NCBI GenBank assembly: GCA_031431475.1
Contig: JANPDL010000024.1
Span: 86,047 to 150,046 of the forward strand
From: JADCCX01 sp031431475
Lineage (GTDB): Bacteria > Pseudomonadota > Alphaproteobacteria > Rhizobiales > Beijerinckiaceae
DNA: 64,000 nucleotides
Direction of reading: 5' to 3'
The translations under genes and the position numbers were made by a program. How positions within the stretch are numbered: position 1 is the first letter of the stretch; every line of letters begins with the position of its first letter. Below are positions 43,716 through 52,913 of this stretch, piece after piece. A model generated the notes under the pieces. That model made no database searches. It had not been told where the DNA came from and saw nothing but the letters and a program-made list of their open reading frames with translations.

Positions 43716-44552
43716 ATGAATCAGCAGATGATCCCAAGCCCTGTTCCGGATAAAACGATCACACGGTCGAACATCGACGTCGCAGAACGTGTGAATGATC
43801 GCGAGATCGTGGGGTCCGTGCTGAAGGCATTCGACGTTCTCAAGGCCTTCAGCCGTTACCGCCCGCGCATGACGCTGTCTGAGGTCGCTGACTATGCGGG
43901 AATGAGCCGGGCCAGCGCCCGACGCTTCCTGTTGACCTTCACGCAAGCCGGTTACATGGAGACGGATGGTAAGCGCTTCCATCTAACGCCGAAGATGCTG
44001 GAACTGGGGCAGGGCGTGCTTGCGGAAGTGAGCCTCTGGGAGACCGCGCGGCCAGTGATGAGTGCGCTGGCGGAAAAGCTTGGCGAATCCTGTTTTGGCG
44101 CGGTGCTTGATGGTTCCGACGTACTCTACATGGTGCATCTGGGCAACGCGCAGCGTTTCGTCAACGTCGGTATCCGTGTGGGGTCGCGCCTGCCAGCTTA
44201 CTGCACATCAATTGGCAGGGTCCTCCTATCAGGGCTTAGTGATGAAGCGCTGGAGCATGTGCTGGCCGAGATGAAGCCGGTACAGCACACGCACAAAACA
44301 ATCACCGCGAAGGGGAAGCTGCGCGATGCTATCCGCGAGGCGCGCCGCGTCGGTTGGTCTATGGTGGACGAGGAACTCGAAATCGGCCTGCGGTCTGTCT
44401 CGGCACCGCTCCGATCGCGCGCGGGCCAGATCATCGCTGCGGTGAATGTTTGCGGCCCCAGCAGCCGCGTGTCGCTCGACGACATGCGCAACCGCTTTGT
44501 GCCGGAAATTCTGGATGCCGCCGAGCGAATGAACAGGCTTGTCAGGGAGTGA
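43716..44552 (+). CDS. IclR-family regulator (PcaR-like), likely master regulator of the island
   Basis: A 278-residue regulator. Residues about 30-95 form the IclR winged helix (GSVLKAFDVLKAFSRYRPRMTLSEVADYAGMSRASARRFLLTFTQAGYMETDGKRFHLTPKMLELG), and the effector domain follows with SCFGAVLDGSDVLYMVHLGNAQRF, GSRLPAYCTSIGRVLLSGL and a C-terminal VSAPLRSRAGQIIAAVNV. The wording is closest to the PcaR/PcaU beta-ketoadipate group. P. putida PcaR recognises a GTTCGATAATCGCAC-type box, strikingly like the repeated boxes in this window. The gene is convergent, with an 11-base overlap, on the last gene of the eight-gene operon. Confidence 0.92.
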   Translation: MNQQMIPSPVPDKTITRSNIDVAERVNDREIVGSVLKAFDVLKAFSRYRPRMTLSEVADYAGMSRASARRFLLTFTQAGYMETDGKRFHLTPKMLELGQGVLAEVSLWETARPVMSALAEKLGESCFGAVLDGSDVLYMVHLGNAQRFVNVGIRVGSRLPAYCTSIGRVLLSGLSDEALEHVLAEMKPVQHTHKTITAKGKLRDAIREARRVGWSMVDEELEIGLRSVSAPLRSRAGQIIAAVNVCGPSSRVSLDDMRNRFVPEILDAAERMNRLVRE

Positions 44553-45699
44553 AGCGGGCAGGCGAGAAGCGGCTGATGTCAAACTCTGGCGCTCGCTCCA
44601 GCGCCAGTGCCGCTGCGGCACGACCCACCAAAGGTCCCAGCGTGTAGCCTGCGTCACCGGGTACGGCGGCGATCACTTGCGGATGACCCGGCAAAGCTCC
44701 GAGAATGCATTGCCCATCGGCGGTCGTGTTGACGCCTGCCCATGTCCGGATGACTCTCAGCGCGCCAAGCTCCGGCACGATGTGCTGCGCCAGAGCAAGG
44801 TTGCCGATCATGCTCGACGGATCGACGGTGGGAAACCGGGTTTCGCCAGTGAAGTGCGCCGGCCAGCCTCCGCCGATCACCACCTGCCCGGCACCGAGTT
44901 GTTTCAGGGTGATCATGCGGTCCGCGTGTTGCACGAGGTGGTGGATCAAGGGGGGTGCAGCCTCGGTGATGTTCATGTGCAGAGGCTCGGCGATGGTGGG
45001 GATCGAAACGCCAAGCAAGCCAGCAAGCGCGCCGGTGCCGGAGCCGGTGGCAAGGATCAGTCGGCTGGTCCTGACCGAAGAGGAGCGACCGCTGGCGATA
45101 ACACCGAGGCGCAGCCCGGTTTCGTCGGATTCAATCCCGTCCACTCTAGCAGAGCTGAGACGCTGTACGCCCAGTGCCGACAGCGCCCGCTTGATAGCTT
45201 CATTGGCCTTAAGCGGGCTCAGCTTGCCTTCGTCGCCACAAAACTCTGCGCCGTAGACTGCTTCGCCCAGATAGGGCGCGATCTTGCGAAGCGCCGCGCG
45301 ATCGAGCATCTCCACATCAAGCCCAAGTGTTTTCTCTCGTGCACATTTTGCAGCAAGGAAGGCGAATTGCTGTTCGTCTTCGGCCACCATCAAGCCACCG
45401 GATGCCTTGAGCTCGAAATCAGCTTCGAGTTCGTCGGCTAGTTCCCGCCAGCGCCGGGCACCGGCCGAATAGAGTGGCAGCGAACGCTCCACACCGGCCA
45501 CCTGATCGGGATACATGCGAATGAAGCGGCTCTGCATTTGCACATGCAGGCTCCCGGCATTGTTGTTGGTTCCGGAATGGCTGCCGTCATCGACGATAAG
45601 TACGCTGCGCCCTTCGCGGGCTAGATCAAGCGCAGCGCACATGCCGATGATGCCGCCGCCGGCGATGACGACATCAATCTCGCCCGGCGAATCGCTCAT
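44542..45699 (-). CDS. FAD-dependent amine oxidase of the DAO family (HcnC/OoxB-like)
   Basis: A 385-residue flavoprotein starting EIDVVIAGGGIIGMCAALDLAREGRSVLIVDDG (FAD motif GGGIIG), followed by TNNNAGSLHVQMQ, and ending with GDAGYTLGPLVGRAAAALALER. It follows immediately (four-base overlap) the fused ferredoxin-flavoprotein gene. Pairs of this kind form membrane-associated or soluble dehydrogenase complexes such as hydrogen cyanide synthase HcnABC and octopine/nopaline oxidase. The DAO subunit holds the amine-oxidising active site. It is the last gene of the eight-gene operon. Confidence 0.88.
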   Translation of the reverse strand: MSDSPGEIDVVIAGGGIIGMCAALDLAREGRSVLIVDDGSHSGTNNNAGSLHVQMQSRFIRMYPDQVAGVERSLPLYSAGARRWRELADELEADFELKASGGLMVAEDEQQFAFLAAKCAREKTLGLDVEMLDRAALRKIAPYLGEAVYGAEFCGDEGKLSPLKANEAIKRALSALGVQRLSSARVDGIESDETGLRLGVIASGRSSSVRTSRLILATGSGTGALAGLLGVSIPTIAEPLHMNITEAAPPLIHHLVQHADRMITLKQLGAGQVVIGGGWPAHFTGETRFPTVDPSSMIGNLALAQHIVPELGALRVIRTWAGVNTTADGQCILGALPGHPQVIAAVPGDAGYTLGPLVGRAAAALALERAPEFDISRFSPARFTP

Positions 45700-47387
45700 G
45701 CGCGCCCATGTCCGCCCACGATGTCCGCAATGCGTACCGGTTTGACCGGGAATCGCGGAGCGAAAAAGCTATCTTCAGTAAGTACCTCGCCACGTGTTTC
45801 CGCCATATGCAGCGCGAGCGCAGGCCCGCAATAGCGTCCCTGGCAGCGCCCCATGCCGCAGCGGCTGCGGCGTTTGATGTCGCCAATGCCACCTCCTTCG
45901 GCAATCGCTGCACCAAGTGTTGCTCGGGAGACATTCTCACAGCGGCAAATCAGTGTCTCGGGGTCGGCTAGGCTGAAGCCCGGCCACGGCGCCGCGTAGA
46001 GCTGCCAGAGAGCCTTCTGAAACCTGCGATGCCGGGCAAGGCTGCGGTGTGCGGCTTCTGTCTCCGTCGGTCGTGGCGTTTTGCCCAAGGCAGCGGCAAT
46101 GGCTGCAGCAGCGATCACAGCTTCGGCGCGGGCGGCAGGTGCGCCACCAGGTCCCGCGCAGTCGCCCACTGCGTAGAGTCCGGCCACGCTGGTTTCGCAA
46201 GTTGCGGACCGGGTGGAGCGAATGAGGCCATTGCGTGTATCGACCTCCTGTGCCGCGCCGAACGATCGCAGCAGTTCCGCTGACGGTTGGAACCCGTATC
46301 CCATGGCGACAATATCCACGGAGTGTGTTTCCGTTCTGGAGCCGTCGAGCATGCCAACCTCGGCGATCAGGCCATCCGCAGTCTGTCGAACTGATCGCAG
46401 GACCCTCCCGAACTGCATGGGCATGGCCCCCAGTCGTGCACGCACCATCAGGCCCACGCCGGCGAGCGTCAGGGAAGGATCAGCTGCCAACATGCCGACA
46501 AGCGCGCCGATGCGGCTTGGAGAAACCGCCGCAGCCGCTTCGACGACGGCAACCACGTCTGCCCCCGCCAGGCGCACCTCTTGTGCCACCTGAAGGTTGA
46601 GGGGACCGTTTCCGGCAACAAGAATCCGCTTTCCAGGGAGCGTTCGATAGCTGCGCCACAGTGTTTGCAGCGCACCGGTGGTCATCACCCCCGGCAGGGT
46701 CCAGCCCGGAACCATCAAGGGCCGCTCGTGGGCGCCAGCGGCGATGATGATCCGCCGCCCGTGAAAGGCCCGTGTGTTTCCCTGTCCGGATGCAAGCACG
46801 CCCAGACAGCCCTGCGCAGGCTCAGCCGGCCCCCAGGCGTCGACGCCAGCGCGGATATCGACGCCGGCCGTTATCGCTTCCGCCAACAGTCGCGCACCAT
46901 CTTGCTGTTGCGCGTCCAGCGATTGCACAGAGAGTTTGGGTGCTGCCTGCTTGTAGTATTGGCCGCCCGGCGTGGTCCGCTCGTCAAGAAGGATGACCGA
47001 AAGGCCGGACCGTGCAGCCTGCGCCGCGGCGGTCAATCCCCCGGCACCGCCGCCGATGACGAGAACGTCGACCGTCTCGACCGGCAGGTCCGCGTAGGCG
47101 AGGGGAGGAGCGCCAACCGTCCGGGGAGGCAACCGTCCGGGAAACGCCTGACGCTGGACCTTCATGCCGGTGATGGCGGATGCCATGCAGGCGCGATGAC
47201 CTGGAATACCATCGATTACCACCAGGCATTCCTGGCAGACACCCATGCCGCAGAAGACACCGCGCGAGGAGCCATCCGCACTCTCGCGCAGCTCAAGAAC
47301 TCCGACCGCCGCCAGCGCCGCCGCCACGCTTTGACCATCACGGAACGGAACAGGCTTGTCCTCGAAATAAAATGTGGATTCCATCAT
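45696..47387 (-). CDS. fused [2Fe-2S] ferredoxin and FAD oxidoreductase (HcnA-HcnB-like)
   Basis: About 563 residues. Residues 1-95 form a small ferredoxin domain with the cluster Cys residues in FCGMGVCQECLVVIDG and HRACMA. A pyridine-nucleotide-disulfide-type flavoprotein follows, with VDVLVIGGGAGGLTAAAQAARSGLSVILLDER and GRRIIIAAGAHERPLMVPGW, then GLYAVGDCAGPGG. The end is a BFD-like [2Fe-2S] domain (CRCENVS...RCGMGRCQGRYCGP). In HcnABC and opine oxidases the ferredoxin and flavoprotein are often separate genes. The ATGATG at 47387-47382 overlaps the stop of the upstream dehydrogenase. Confidence 0.88.
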   Translation of the reverse strand: MMESTFYFEDKPVPFRDGQSVAAALAAVGVLELRESADGSSRGVFCGMGVCQECLVVIDGIPGHRACMASAITGMKVQRQAFPGRLPPRTVGAPPLAYADLPVETVDVLVIGGGAGGLTAAAQAARSGLSVILLDERTTPGGQYYKQAAPKLSVQSLDAQQQDGARLLAEAITAGVDIRAGVDAWGPAEPAQGCLGVLASGQGNTRAFHGRRIIIAAGAHERPLMVPGWTLPGVMTTGALQTLWRSYRTLPGKRILVAGNGPLNLQVAQEVRLAGADVVAVVEAAAAVSPSRIGALVGMLAADPSLTLAGVGLMVRARLGAMPMQFGRVLRSVRQTADGLIAEVGMLDGSRTETHSVDIVAMGYGFQPSAELLRSFGAAQEVDTRNGLIRSTRSATCETSVAGLYAVGDCAGPGGAPAARAEAVIAAAAIAAALGKTPRPTETEAAHRSLARHRRFQKALWQLYAAPWPGFSLADPETLICRCENVSRATLGAAIAEGGGIGDIKRRSRCGMGRCQGRYCGPALALHMAETRGEVLTEDSFFAPRFPVKPVRIADIVGGHGRA

Positions 47388-48340
47388 GGTGCCACGGGCT
47401 CGAACGGGGCCAACGCCTGTTGCGCTGCGGCCATTCTGAGCAGCGCAGCGTCGCGCCAGGCAATGCGCTCCTCCCACTGCTCCAGCGGAAGGGCCGCACG
47501 ACGCTCGGCTTCGACCTGCGCCACCAGCTCTTCAGTCCACGGATCATCCTGTCCGCGCTCCGCGCCCATGCGCGCATAGCTCGGACCCATTCGCTCGGCA
47601 TGCGCCGCAATGCCGCCGCGCGTGTTAAGGTCCGAAGTCTCGAACGGGCCGACCACGCTCCAGCGAAGGCCGAGGCCAAGACGCACGACGTCATCGAGTT
47701 CAGCTGCACTGATGACCTCGTCACGAACAAGACAATAGGCCTCACGCAACACGGCACCCTGCAGACGATTGAAGACGAAGCCTTCCACTTCTTTGCGGAC
47801 GTGCACGGGCCGCATCCCACATGCGGTCATCAGTGCCTCCACACGGACCGTCACGCCGGGGTCTGTCTCGGGCGCGGGTACGATCTCGACAACTGGGATC
47901 AGGAAAGGTGGATTGCCCGGATGCGCGACAAGGCAGCGCGCCCTTGCGGCCTCAGGCGCGAAGCGGGATGACGGAATGAAAGATGAGGAGGAAGCGAGCG
48001 TCGCGTGCCTCGGGGCCAGCCGCACAAAGTCTGCAAAGAGAGCCTGCTTGGTCTCCAGCTTCTCCGGCGCATTCTCTTGCACATGGTCCGCATCCGCAAG
48101 CGCCTTGGCCAAAGCCTCCGTGATCTGGATCCGCTCCGCCAGCGCCTGAGGCCCTTCGTTGAGCAGATCACCATTTGCCAGCATCGTCAGTTTTGCCGCG
48201 ATCTCGCCATGTGCTGCAACCCGCCGCGAGGGGTCCGGATCGTACAGCCGCACCGCGCAACCGCCACGGGCGAACACAATCGCCCATGCGATGCCGATAG
48301 AGCCCGCGCCAATCACGGCAATTGTAGAATAGCTTGTCAT
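47384..48340 (-). CDS. 3-hydroxyacyl-CoA dehydrogenase-family protein (L-gulonate 3-dehydrogenase/lambda-crystallin-like)
   Basis: A 318-residue NAD-dependent dehydrogenase. The N-terminal Rossmann motif is IAVIGAGSIGIAWAIVFARGGCAVRLYDPD. It has QENAPEKLETKQALFADF, LASSSSFIPSS with the catalytic-region Ser, and HPGNPPFLIPVVEIVPAPET, the signature of the lambda-crystallin/L-gulonate 3-dehydrogenase branch that contains the catalytic His. The C-terminal helical domain starts VEGFVFNRLQGAVLREA. Such enzymes oxidise beta-hydroxy acids. It overlaps both neighbours by four bases. Confidence 0.89.
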   Translation of the reverse strand: MTSYSTIAVIGAGSIGIAWAIVFARGGCAVRLYDPDPSRRVAAHGEIAAKLTMLANGDLLNEGPQALAERIQITEALAKALADADHVQENAPEKLETKQALFADFVRLAPRHATLASSSSFIPSSRFAPEAARARCLVAHPGNPPFLIPVVEIVPAPETDPGVTVRVEALMTACGMRPVHVRKEVEGFVFNRLQGAVLREAYCLVRDEVISAAELDDVVRLGLGLRWSVVGPFETSDLNTRGGIAAHAERMGPSYARMGAERGQDDPWTEELVAQVEAERRAALPLEQWEERIAWRDAALLRMAAAQQALAPFEPVAP

Positions 48341-49260
48341 GCAGTTTGCCCCGGCACCATATCGTCGGTCGCATTCGCCAGCGCATAATCCGCGACCTGC
48401 TCATGGGTGGCGAACCACGCGTCACCGGCAGCCTTGGCCTCACGGATCAGCTCCTCCAGGATCCAGATACGCGAACGATAGCCGATCACGAAAGGATGCA
48501 TGACCAGCTGGAAGACGCTGCCGTCCGCGCGCGCGGCCTGGAACTCGCGACGGAAGATCTGCAGCACATCGTCAGGAGTCGCATAGGGTCTTGTGGCGGG
48601 GTCGCGGTTAAAAAGGAAGTACACGGCATCATCCCTTAGCCATTCGACAGGCACTTCGACGATCCCGCTGGCGGCGCCGTCAATCAGAAGCTCATAAGGC
48701 TCTTCATCGGCCATCAAGGACGAATCATACCGGAAGCCTAGCTCGCGGACGAGCGGGATCGTGGCTTGGCTGAGATCCCAGTTCGCCGAGCGGAAACCAA
48801 CGGGTCGGCGGCTGGACAGGCGTTCGAGCGTATCCAGTGACCGCAACATCAGATCGCGTTCCGTGCTTTCGTCGAGCAACGAGTTGTTTTCGTGAATCCA
48901 GCCATGGACTCCGATCTCGTGGCCTTCGCCCGCAATGCGCCGGACCTCTGTTGGATCAAGGAGAGCTGATACCGCAGGCATGAAGAACGTGGAGGGCACG
49001 TCATGGCGCACCAGCAGTTCGAGGATGCGCGGCACGCCGACACGCCGTCCGAACTCACCCCACGCGAGACGGCCGGGCGCTGTCCCGCCACGCCCCATCT
49101 CAAAAGTCTCGTGGTCAGCGTCAAAAGAAAGCGCCACGGCGACCCGCTTGCCGCCAGGCCAGACCTTCGGGCGGAGCCGGCGGCCTGCGCGCACATGCCC
49201 AACCAGCTGCCGCCAGCGCTCTTCGGACCAGTGATGCGGAGCATCGGACAGCTGCGTCAT
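48337..49260 (-). CDS. polysaccharide deacetylase-family hydrolase (PuuE/cyclic imide hydrolase-like)
   Basis: A 307-residue NodB-fold hydrolase. The metal-binding motif region reads VALSFDADHETFE (motif 1) and EIGVHGWIHENN (H-G-x-x-H of motif 2), followed by PVGFRSANWDLS (motif 3, R-x-x) and VFQLVMHPFVIGYRS near the C-terminus. Lack of a signal peptide and the catabolic context favour an intracellular amidohydrolase like cyclic imide hydrolase or PuuE allantoinase rather than a cell-wall deacetylase. I chose the ATG at 49260, overlapping the GST stop by four bases. Confidence 0.87.
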   Translation of the reverse strand: MTQLSDAPHHWSEERWRQLVGHVRAGRRLRPKVWPGGKRVAVALSFDADHETFEMGRGGTAPGRLAWGEFGRRVGVPRILELLVRHDVPSTFFMPAVSALLDPTEVRRIAGEGHEIGVHGWIHENNSLLDESTERDLMLRSLDTLERLSSRRPVGFRSANWDLSQATIPLVRELGFRYDSSLMADEEPYELLIDGAASGIVEVPVEWLRDDAVYFLFNRDPATRPYATPDDVLQIFRREFQAARADGSVFQLVMHPFVIGYRSRIWILEELIREAKAAGDAWFATHEQVADYALANATDDMVPGQTA

Positions 49261-49883
49261 CCGGCATCCCTCAGCGCCAGCATGCGCTGGAAGGCTGGCC
49301 TTGCAGTCGCGGCAAAGTACCACGCCTTTACCGCCGGCGTCGCATCAAGTGCCGTCGGGACCGCTCGCAGATACCAGATCACACAGGCGACATTGATGTC
49401 CGCGACTGTGAAGCGTCCACCGACGAGATGTCCGCCGCTGCGTTGCAGAGCTTCGTTGATTCCCTCGAGTGGTCGTTTCAGGCTCACCAACGCGTCGGCG
49501 AGTTTTGCGGCGTCGCGCTGCGGCTCCGGCAGGTTGATGGTCTGGACCACAACGTCATGAGCTGCAGGCTCCAGGCTTGCGCCGGCAAAGAGCGTCCATT
49601 GCAGCATGGCCGCATCCTCGGCGGTATTGCGCGGTCCGAACTCCAGCCCGCCATAGGTCTTCGCCAGATGAAGCGTGATCGCCAGCGACTCGCAGACAAT
49701 CACTCCGCCGTCATCGAGGACTGGCACCTGGCCCATCGGGTTCAGCGCGAGAAAAGCATCCGTTCGCGTTCCACCGCCAGCAGGCGCGATCTTCTCGTGC
49801 CGGTAGGGAACTCCGAGTTCCTCCAGCATCCAGAGTGCGCGAGAGGTGCGCGTTCTGGCGATTCCGTAGATGGAGATCGTCAC
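49257..49883 (-). CDS. glutathione S-transferase family protein
   Basis: A 208-residue GST. The thioredoxin-fold N-terminal domain contains SIYGIARTRTSRALWMLEELGVPYRHEKI, LNPMGQVPVLDDGGVIVCESLAITLHLAKTYG with the cis-Pro and Glu-Ser glutathione-binding motif, and the C-terminal helical domain includes GGRFTVADINVACVIWYL. I chose the GTG at 49883 (VTISIYG), five bases after the stop of gcvPB, since the longer open frame is a shadow. Its place in the operon suggests glutathione conjugation or isomerisation of an intermediate, or detoxification of a reactive product. Confidence 0.87.
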   Translation of the reverse strand: MTISIYGIARTRTSRALWMLEELGVPYRHEKIAPAGGGTRTDAFLALNPMGQVPVLDDGGVIVCESLAITLHLAKTYGGLEFGPRNTAEDAAMLQWTLFAGASLEPAAHDVVVQTINLPEPQRDAAKLADALVSLKRPLEGINEALQRSGGHLVGGRFTVADINVACVIWYLRAVPTALDATPAVKAWYFAATARPAFQRMLALRDAG

Positions 49884-49888
49884 GGCGG

Positions 49889-51472
49889 TCAACTTGCGGC
49901 GGCGCGCGGCTTGGCCTGCGAAGCCTTGCCGCGCTTGCGCTTGTAGGCGCGCCAGGTCGTGGCCCAGTAGGCCGGGTCGTCCAGCCGGTCGCCTTTTATG
50001 GGGCGAATAGCGGCGTTTTGCGGCGCAGTACGTACGATTTCGGGATTTGTCCGCGCCTCGTCGACTGCCTTGGCCATCGCGGCGATCCAGTAGTCGATAT
50101 CCTCCTTTGACCAAAGCTCACCTGGCTCCGGCGTGAAAGGCTCAGGCACGACCCAGGGCTCGTGGCTGAGCCAGGGGCTGTCGACGCCATAGTCGGTCAT
50201 ACGTGCGCCAATCTCGACGATGCCGATTCCGGTCTCCTCCTTGAGCGGACCGAGTCCGTAGCGCGTCATCTCCATGCGGTACTTGCCAAGATGCGGATGG
50301 GACTTCACCACGCCGGGGATCGCGAGCAGCTTTTTCTCCATGTAGTTGTTGGCGAGAACCGCGATGTCCGATGCCTCAGTGAGGCCGTCGCCTCCCATCG
50401 CTCTCGCCCAAGCGTAGGCGTAGAAAACGATTTGCAGGTTGCCCATGAACTCTCGCACCTTGCCGATACTAAGTTTGCGGTCATAATCCAGTCGGAAAAT
50501 GCCCGACCTGTCTTTGGTGACGACCGGTTTCGGCAGGAAAGGTGCGAGCTCCGCCGTGCAGCCATAGGCGCCGACGGCGGGGCCGCCGCCGCCCTTTGGT
50601 CCGCCGAAGGTCTTATGCAGCATGAACATGCAGGCATCGAAGCCAAGGTCCCGCGCGCGGATCTTGCTCATTACCCCGTTGAAGTTGGCGTGATCGTAGA
50701 AAGCAAGGGCGCCCGCCCTCTTGACCAGCTTCACCCAGTCCTTGATCTGCGGATTGTAGATGCCCATGTCATCGGGGTTGTTGACCATGAGCGCAGCCGT
50801 CCGGTTCGAGAGCGCAGCCTTCAGAGCCTCGATCGACGGGTATCCGTTCTCTTCAATCGGCAGCGTGATCACCTTGAAGCCCGCCGTTGCAGCCGTCGCC
50901 TGGTTGCAAGGGTGCGTCTGGATGGTGGAGATGATCTCGGTGCGCTGATCGAGCTGGCCCTTCGACTGGAAGTAACTGCGCGTGATAGCAGTCTGTGTGT
51001 AAGCCGCGTGAGCGCCACCCGCACCCTGGAATACGAACTGGTCCATGCCGGAGAGTTCGCGCAAGATCATATCGAACCCGTGTACCACGGCAAGCAGTCC
51101 CTGCATGGTCTCCTCGGGCTGGTAGGGGTGGATCTCCGCCACCTCCGGCCGCAACGTCAGGTGCGTCGAGATGCGCGGGTTGTACTTCATTGTGCAGGTG
51201 CCGAAGAGGTTCACACCCATCATGCCGTGTACCATCTGCGAAAGATGCAGGTAGTGGCGCAGTACGTCCGGCTCGGTCATTTCAGGGAGCGCAGGCTTGG
51301 CCTTGCGGCGCATAGCGGCAGGCACCAGATCCGCCGCCATGCCGACAACCTTCGTCACGCCTGCTTCAGGCTCGGCGAAGACCGTGCCGCGTCGGCCTGG
51401 GTAACCCATTTCCATCACGACGGGCTCATTCCAGCGCGCCTGATGCACCTCCTTGACTTCGACCTTCGACAT
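49889..51472 (-). CDS. gcvPB: glycine decarboxylase P-protein subunit 2-like, diverged
   Basis: A 527-residue PLP-fold protein of the GcvPB family. Recognisable segments are MVHGMMGVNLFGTCTMKYNPRIS, TLRPEVAEIHPYQPEETMQGLLAVVHGFDMILRELSGMDQF, EISTIQTHPCNQATAATAGFKVITLP-type core, and the PLP Lys in FMLHKTFGGPKGGGGPAVGAYGC. Canonical P-proteins read HKTF..PHGGGGPG here, so the His after the PLP Lys is replaced by Lys. It follows gcvPA with a one-base stop/start overlap. No GcvH, GcvT or lipoamide dehydrogenase gene is nearby, so it must use a remote H-protein or catalyse something else. Confidence 0.85.
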   Translation of the reverse strand: MSKVEVKEVHQARWNEPVVMEMGYPGRRGTVFAEPEAGVTKVVGMAADLVPAAMRRKAKPALPEMTEPDVLRHYLHLSQMVHGMMGVNLFGTCTMKYNPRISTHLTLRPEVAEIHPYQPEETMQGLLAVVHGFDMILRELSGMDQFVFQGAGGAHAAYTQTAITRSYFQSKGQLDQRTEIISTIQTHPCNQATAATAGFKVITLPIEENGYPSIEALKAALSNRTAALMVNNPDDMGIYNPQIKDWVKLVKRAGALAFYDHANFNGVMSKIRARDLGFDACMFMLHKTFGGPKGGGGPAVGAYGCTAELAPFLPKPVVTKDRSGIFRLDYDRKLSIGKVREFMGNLQIVFYAYAWARAMGGDGLTEASDIAVLANNYMEKKLLAIPGVVKSHPHLGKYRMEMTRYGLGPLKEETGIGIVEIGARMTDYGVDSPWLSHEPWVVPEPFTPEPGELWSKEDIDYWIAAMAKAVDEARTNPEIVRTAPQNAAIRPIKGDRLDDPAYWATTWRAYKRKRGKASQAKPRAAAS

Positions 51473-52887
51473 CAGATGATCTCCTTCAGTGCGGCGACCA
51501 GCCGATCGATATCTGCCTGCGTGTGGACTTCCGTGATCGCGTAAAGAGCGCAGCCCTTGAGCGCTGGCATGTCGGAGGAAAGATCCTTTCCACCGAAGAT
51601 GCCGCGCCTCGCGAGCGCCTTGTTGATCGCCTTGACGCTCTTTCCGGTTTTGGTGAAGTCGACAACAAACTCCTTGAAGAAACCGGACTTGTACCGGACT
51701 GACACGCCCTTGATCCTGCCGATTGCCTGAGCGGCGTAGTGCGCGCGGGCAATGATCAGTTCGCCCACCTCACGGAAGCCTTCGGGGCCGAGCAGGCTCA
51801 TGTAGACCGCGTTCTGGATAGCCGTCAGATAGACGGAATTGCCTGTCCAGTCCTTGCCCTCGTCACGCAAGCCATAGGAAGACTGGTGGAAGAGCGTGAG
51901 GCCAAAGCCAAGCTCCCCCTCCTTCATCGTCTCCGTGACAGTGATGTTCAATGTCGGATACTCGCGGGCATAGCGCTCCTCGTCCCGGGACGCGATAAAG
52001 CCGCCAGCACCGCCGCCGGCACTCATGTGTGCACCCAGCGTCTGCGTCGTACCGACCACGATATCTGCGCCGTAGTCAGATGGCGGAGCAAGCACGCCGA
52101 GTGAAATTGGATCGACGCCGACTATGGTCTGCGCTCCCACGGCACGCGCGAGCCTGGCTATCTCTGTCCCCTCGCTCTCAATAACACCCAAATAGGCCGG
52201 GTTCTCGAAATAGACTGCGGCGGTTTTCGCAGAAATCTTGCGTGTCAAATCCTTGAGATCCATTCGTCCAGTCTTCGCATCATGTCCGACTAAGACAACC
52301 CTTATGTGGCTCGCCATCTCCGGCGGCTGGCAGTATTGCCGGACAACGGCGAGCCGCTCGGGGCACATCTGGGCGGGAACGAGAACCTCATGACGGCCTG
52401 TGATGCGGGCAGCCATCCGCAGCGCATTGCCTGCCGCGCAGCCCCAGGAATACACGGGCAGACCGACGAACTCCATGCCGACCAGTTCGCCCAGCTGCGA
52501 ACAGAATTCGAACCACGCCTGGTTCCGGCCGTGGTCGGACATCGCCGTACCCCAGACCGACGTCAGAAATTCCGAGCGCGTACCGATCTCATTGCAGACC
52601 GCGGGTACATGGTGCTGCCAGATTCCCGCTCCCAGGAAGGAAAGGTTCTGCTCGCAGGTCGTGTTCTGTCTCAGGAGATCTGTCAGATGCCGCTTCAACT
52701 CCGCCTCGGATCGAATCCCCGCGGGCAGGTTGAGGCCACCCTTGAGCCGATGATCCTTCGGAATCTGTTCGAACAACGCCTCGATCGACGGCGCGCCGAT
52801 GTCCTTCAGCATCGCTGCCTTTATGGATGGCAGCGCATTCGCCATATAGGGATGCGCTCCACGTCCAGCTCCGCCAATAGCCGCCAA
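51472..52887 (-). CDS. gcvPA: glycine decarboxylase P-protein subunit 1-like, diverged
   Basis: A 471-residue GcvPA-family protein with HPYMANALPSIKAAMLKDIGAPSIEALFEQIP, SFLGAGIWQHHVPAVCNEIGTRSEFLTSVWG and VGVDPISLGVLAPPSDYGADIVVGTTQTLGAHMSAGGGAGGFIA. The region that canonically reads TPYQPEVSQG...YDGATA is WGTAMSDHGRNQ...YSWGCAAG here, showing active-site divergence. Start: a TTG at 52887 preceded by GAGGAGG; an ATG at 52845 would cut into the conserved HPYM segment. Second gene in the operon, after the ATP-NAD kinase-like protein. Confidence 0.85.
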   Translation of the reverse strand: MAAIGGAGRGAHPYMANALPSIKAAMLKDIGAPSIEALFEQIPKDHRLKGGLNLPAGIRSEAELKRHLTDLLRQNTTCEQNLSFLGAGIWQHHVPAVCNEIGTRSEFLTSVWGTAMSDHGRNQAWFEFCSQLGELVGMEFVGLPVYSWGCAAGNALRMAARITGRHEVLVPAQMCPERLAVVRQYCQPPEMASHIRVVLVGHDAKTGRMDLKDLTRKISAKTAAVYFENPAYLGVIESEGTEIARLARAVGAQTIVGVDPISLGVLAPPSDYGADIVVGTTQTLGAHMSAGGGAGGFIASRDEERYAREYPTLNITVTETMKEGELGFGLTLFHQSSYGLRDEGKDWTGNSVYLTAIQNAVYMSLLGPEGFREVGELIIARAHYAAQAIGRIKGVSVRYKSGFFKEFVVDFTKTGKSVKAINKALARRGIFGGKDLSSDMPALKGCALYAITEVHTQADIDRLVAALKEII

Positions 52888-52913
52888 GATATCCTCCTCT
52901 AAATCTGCCTGCG

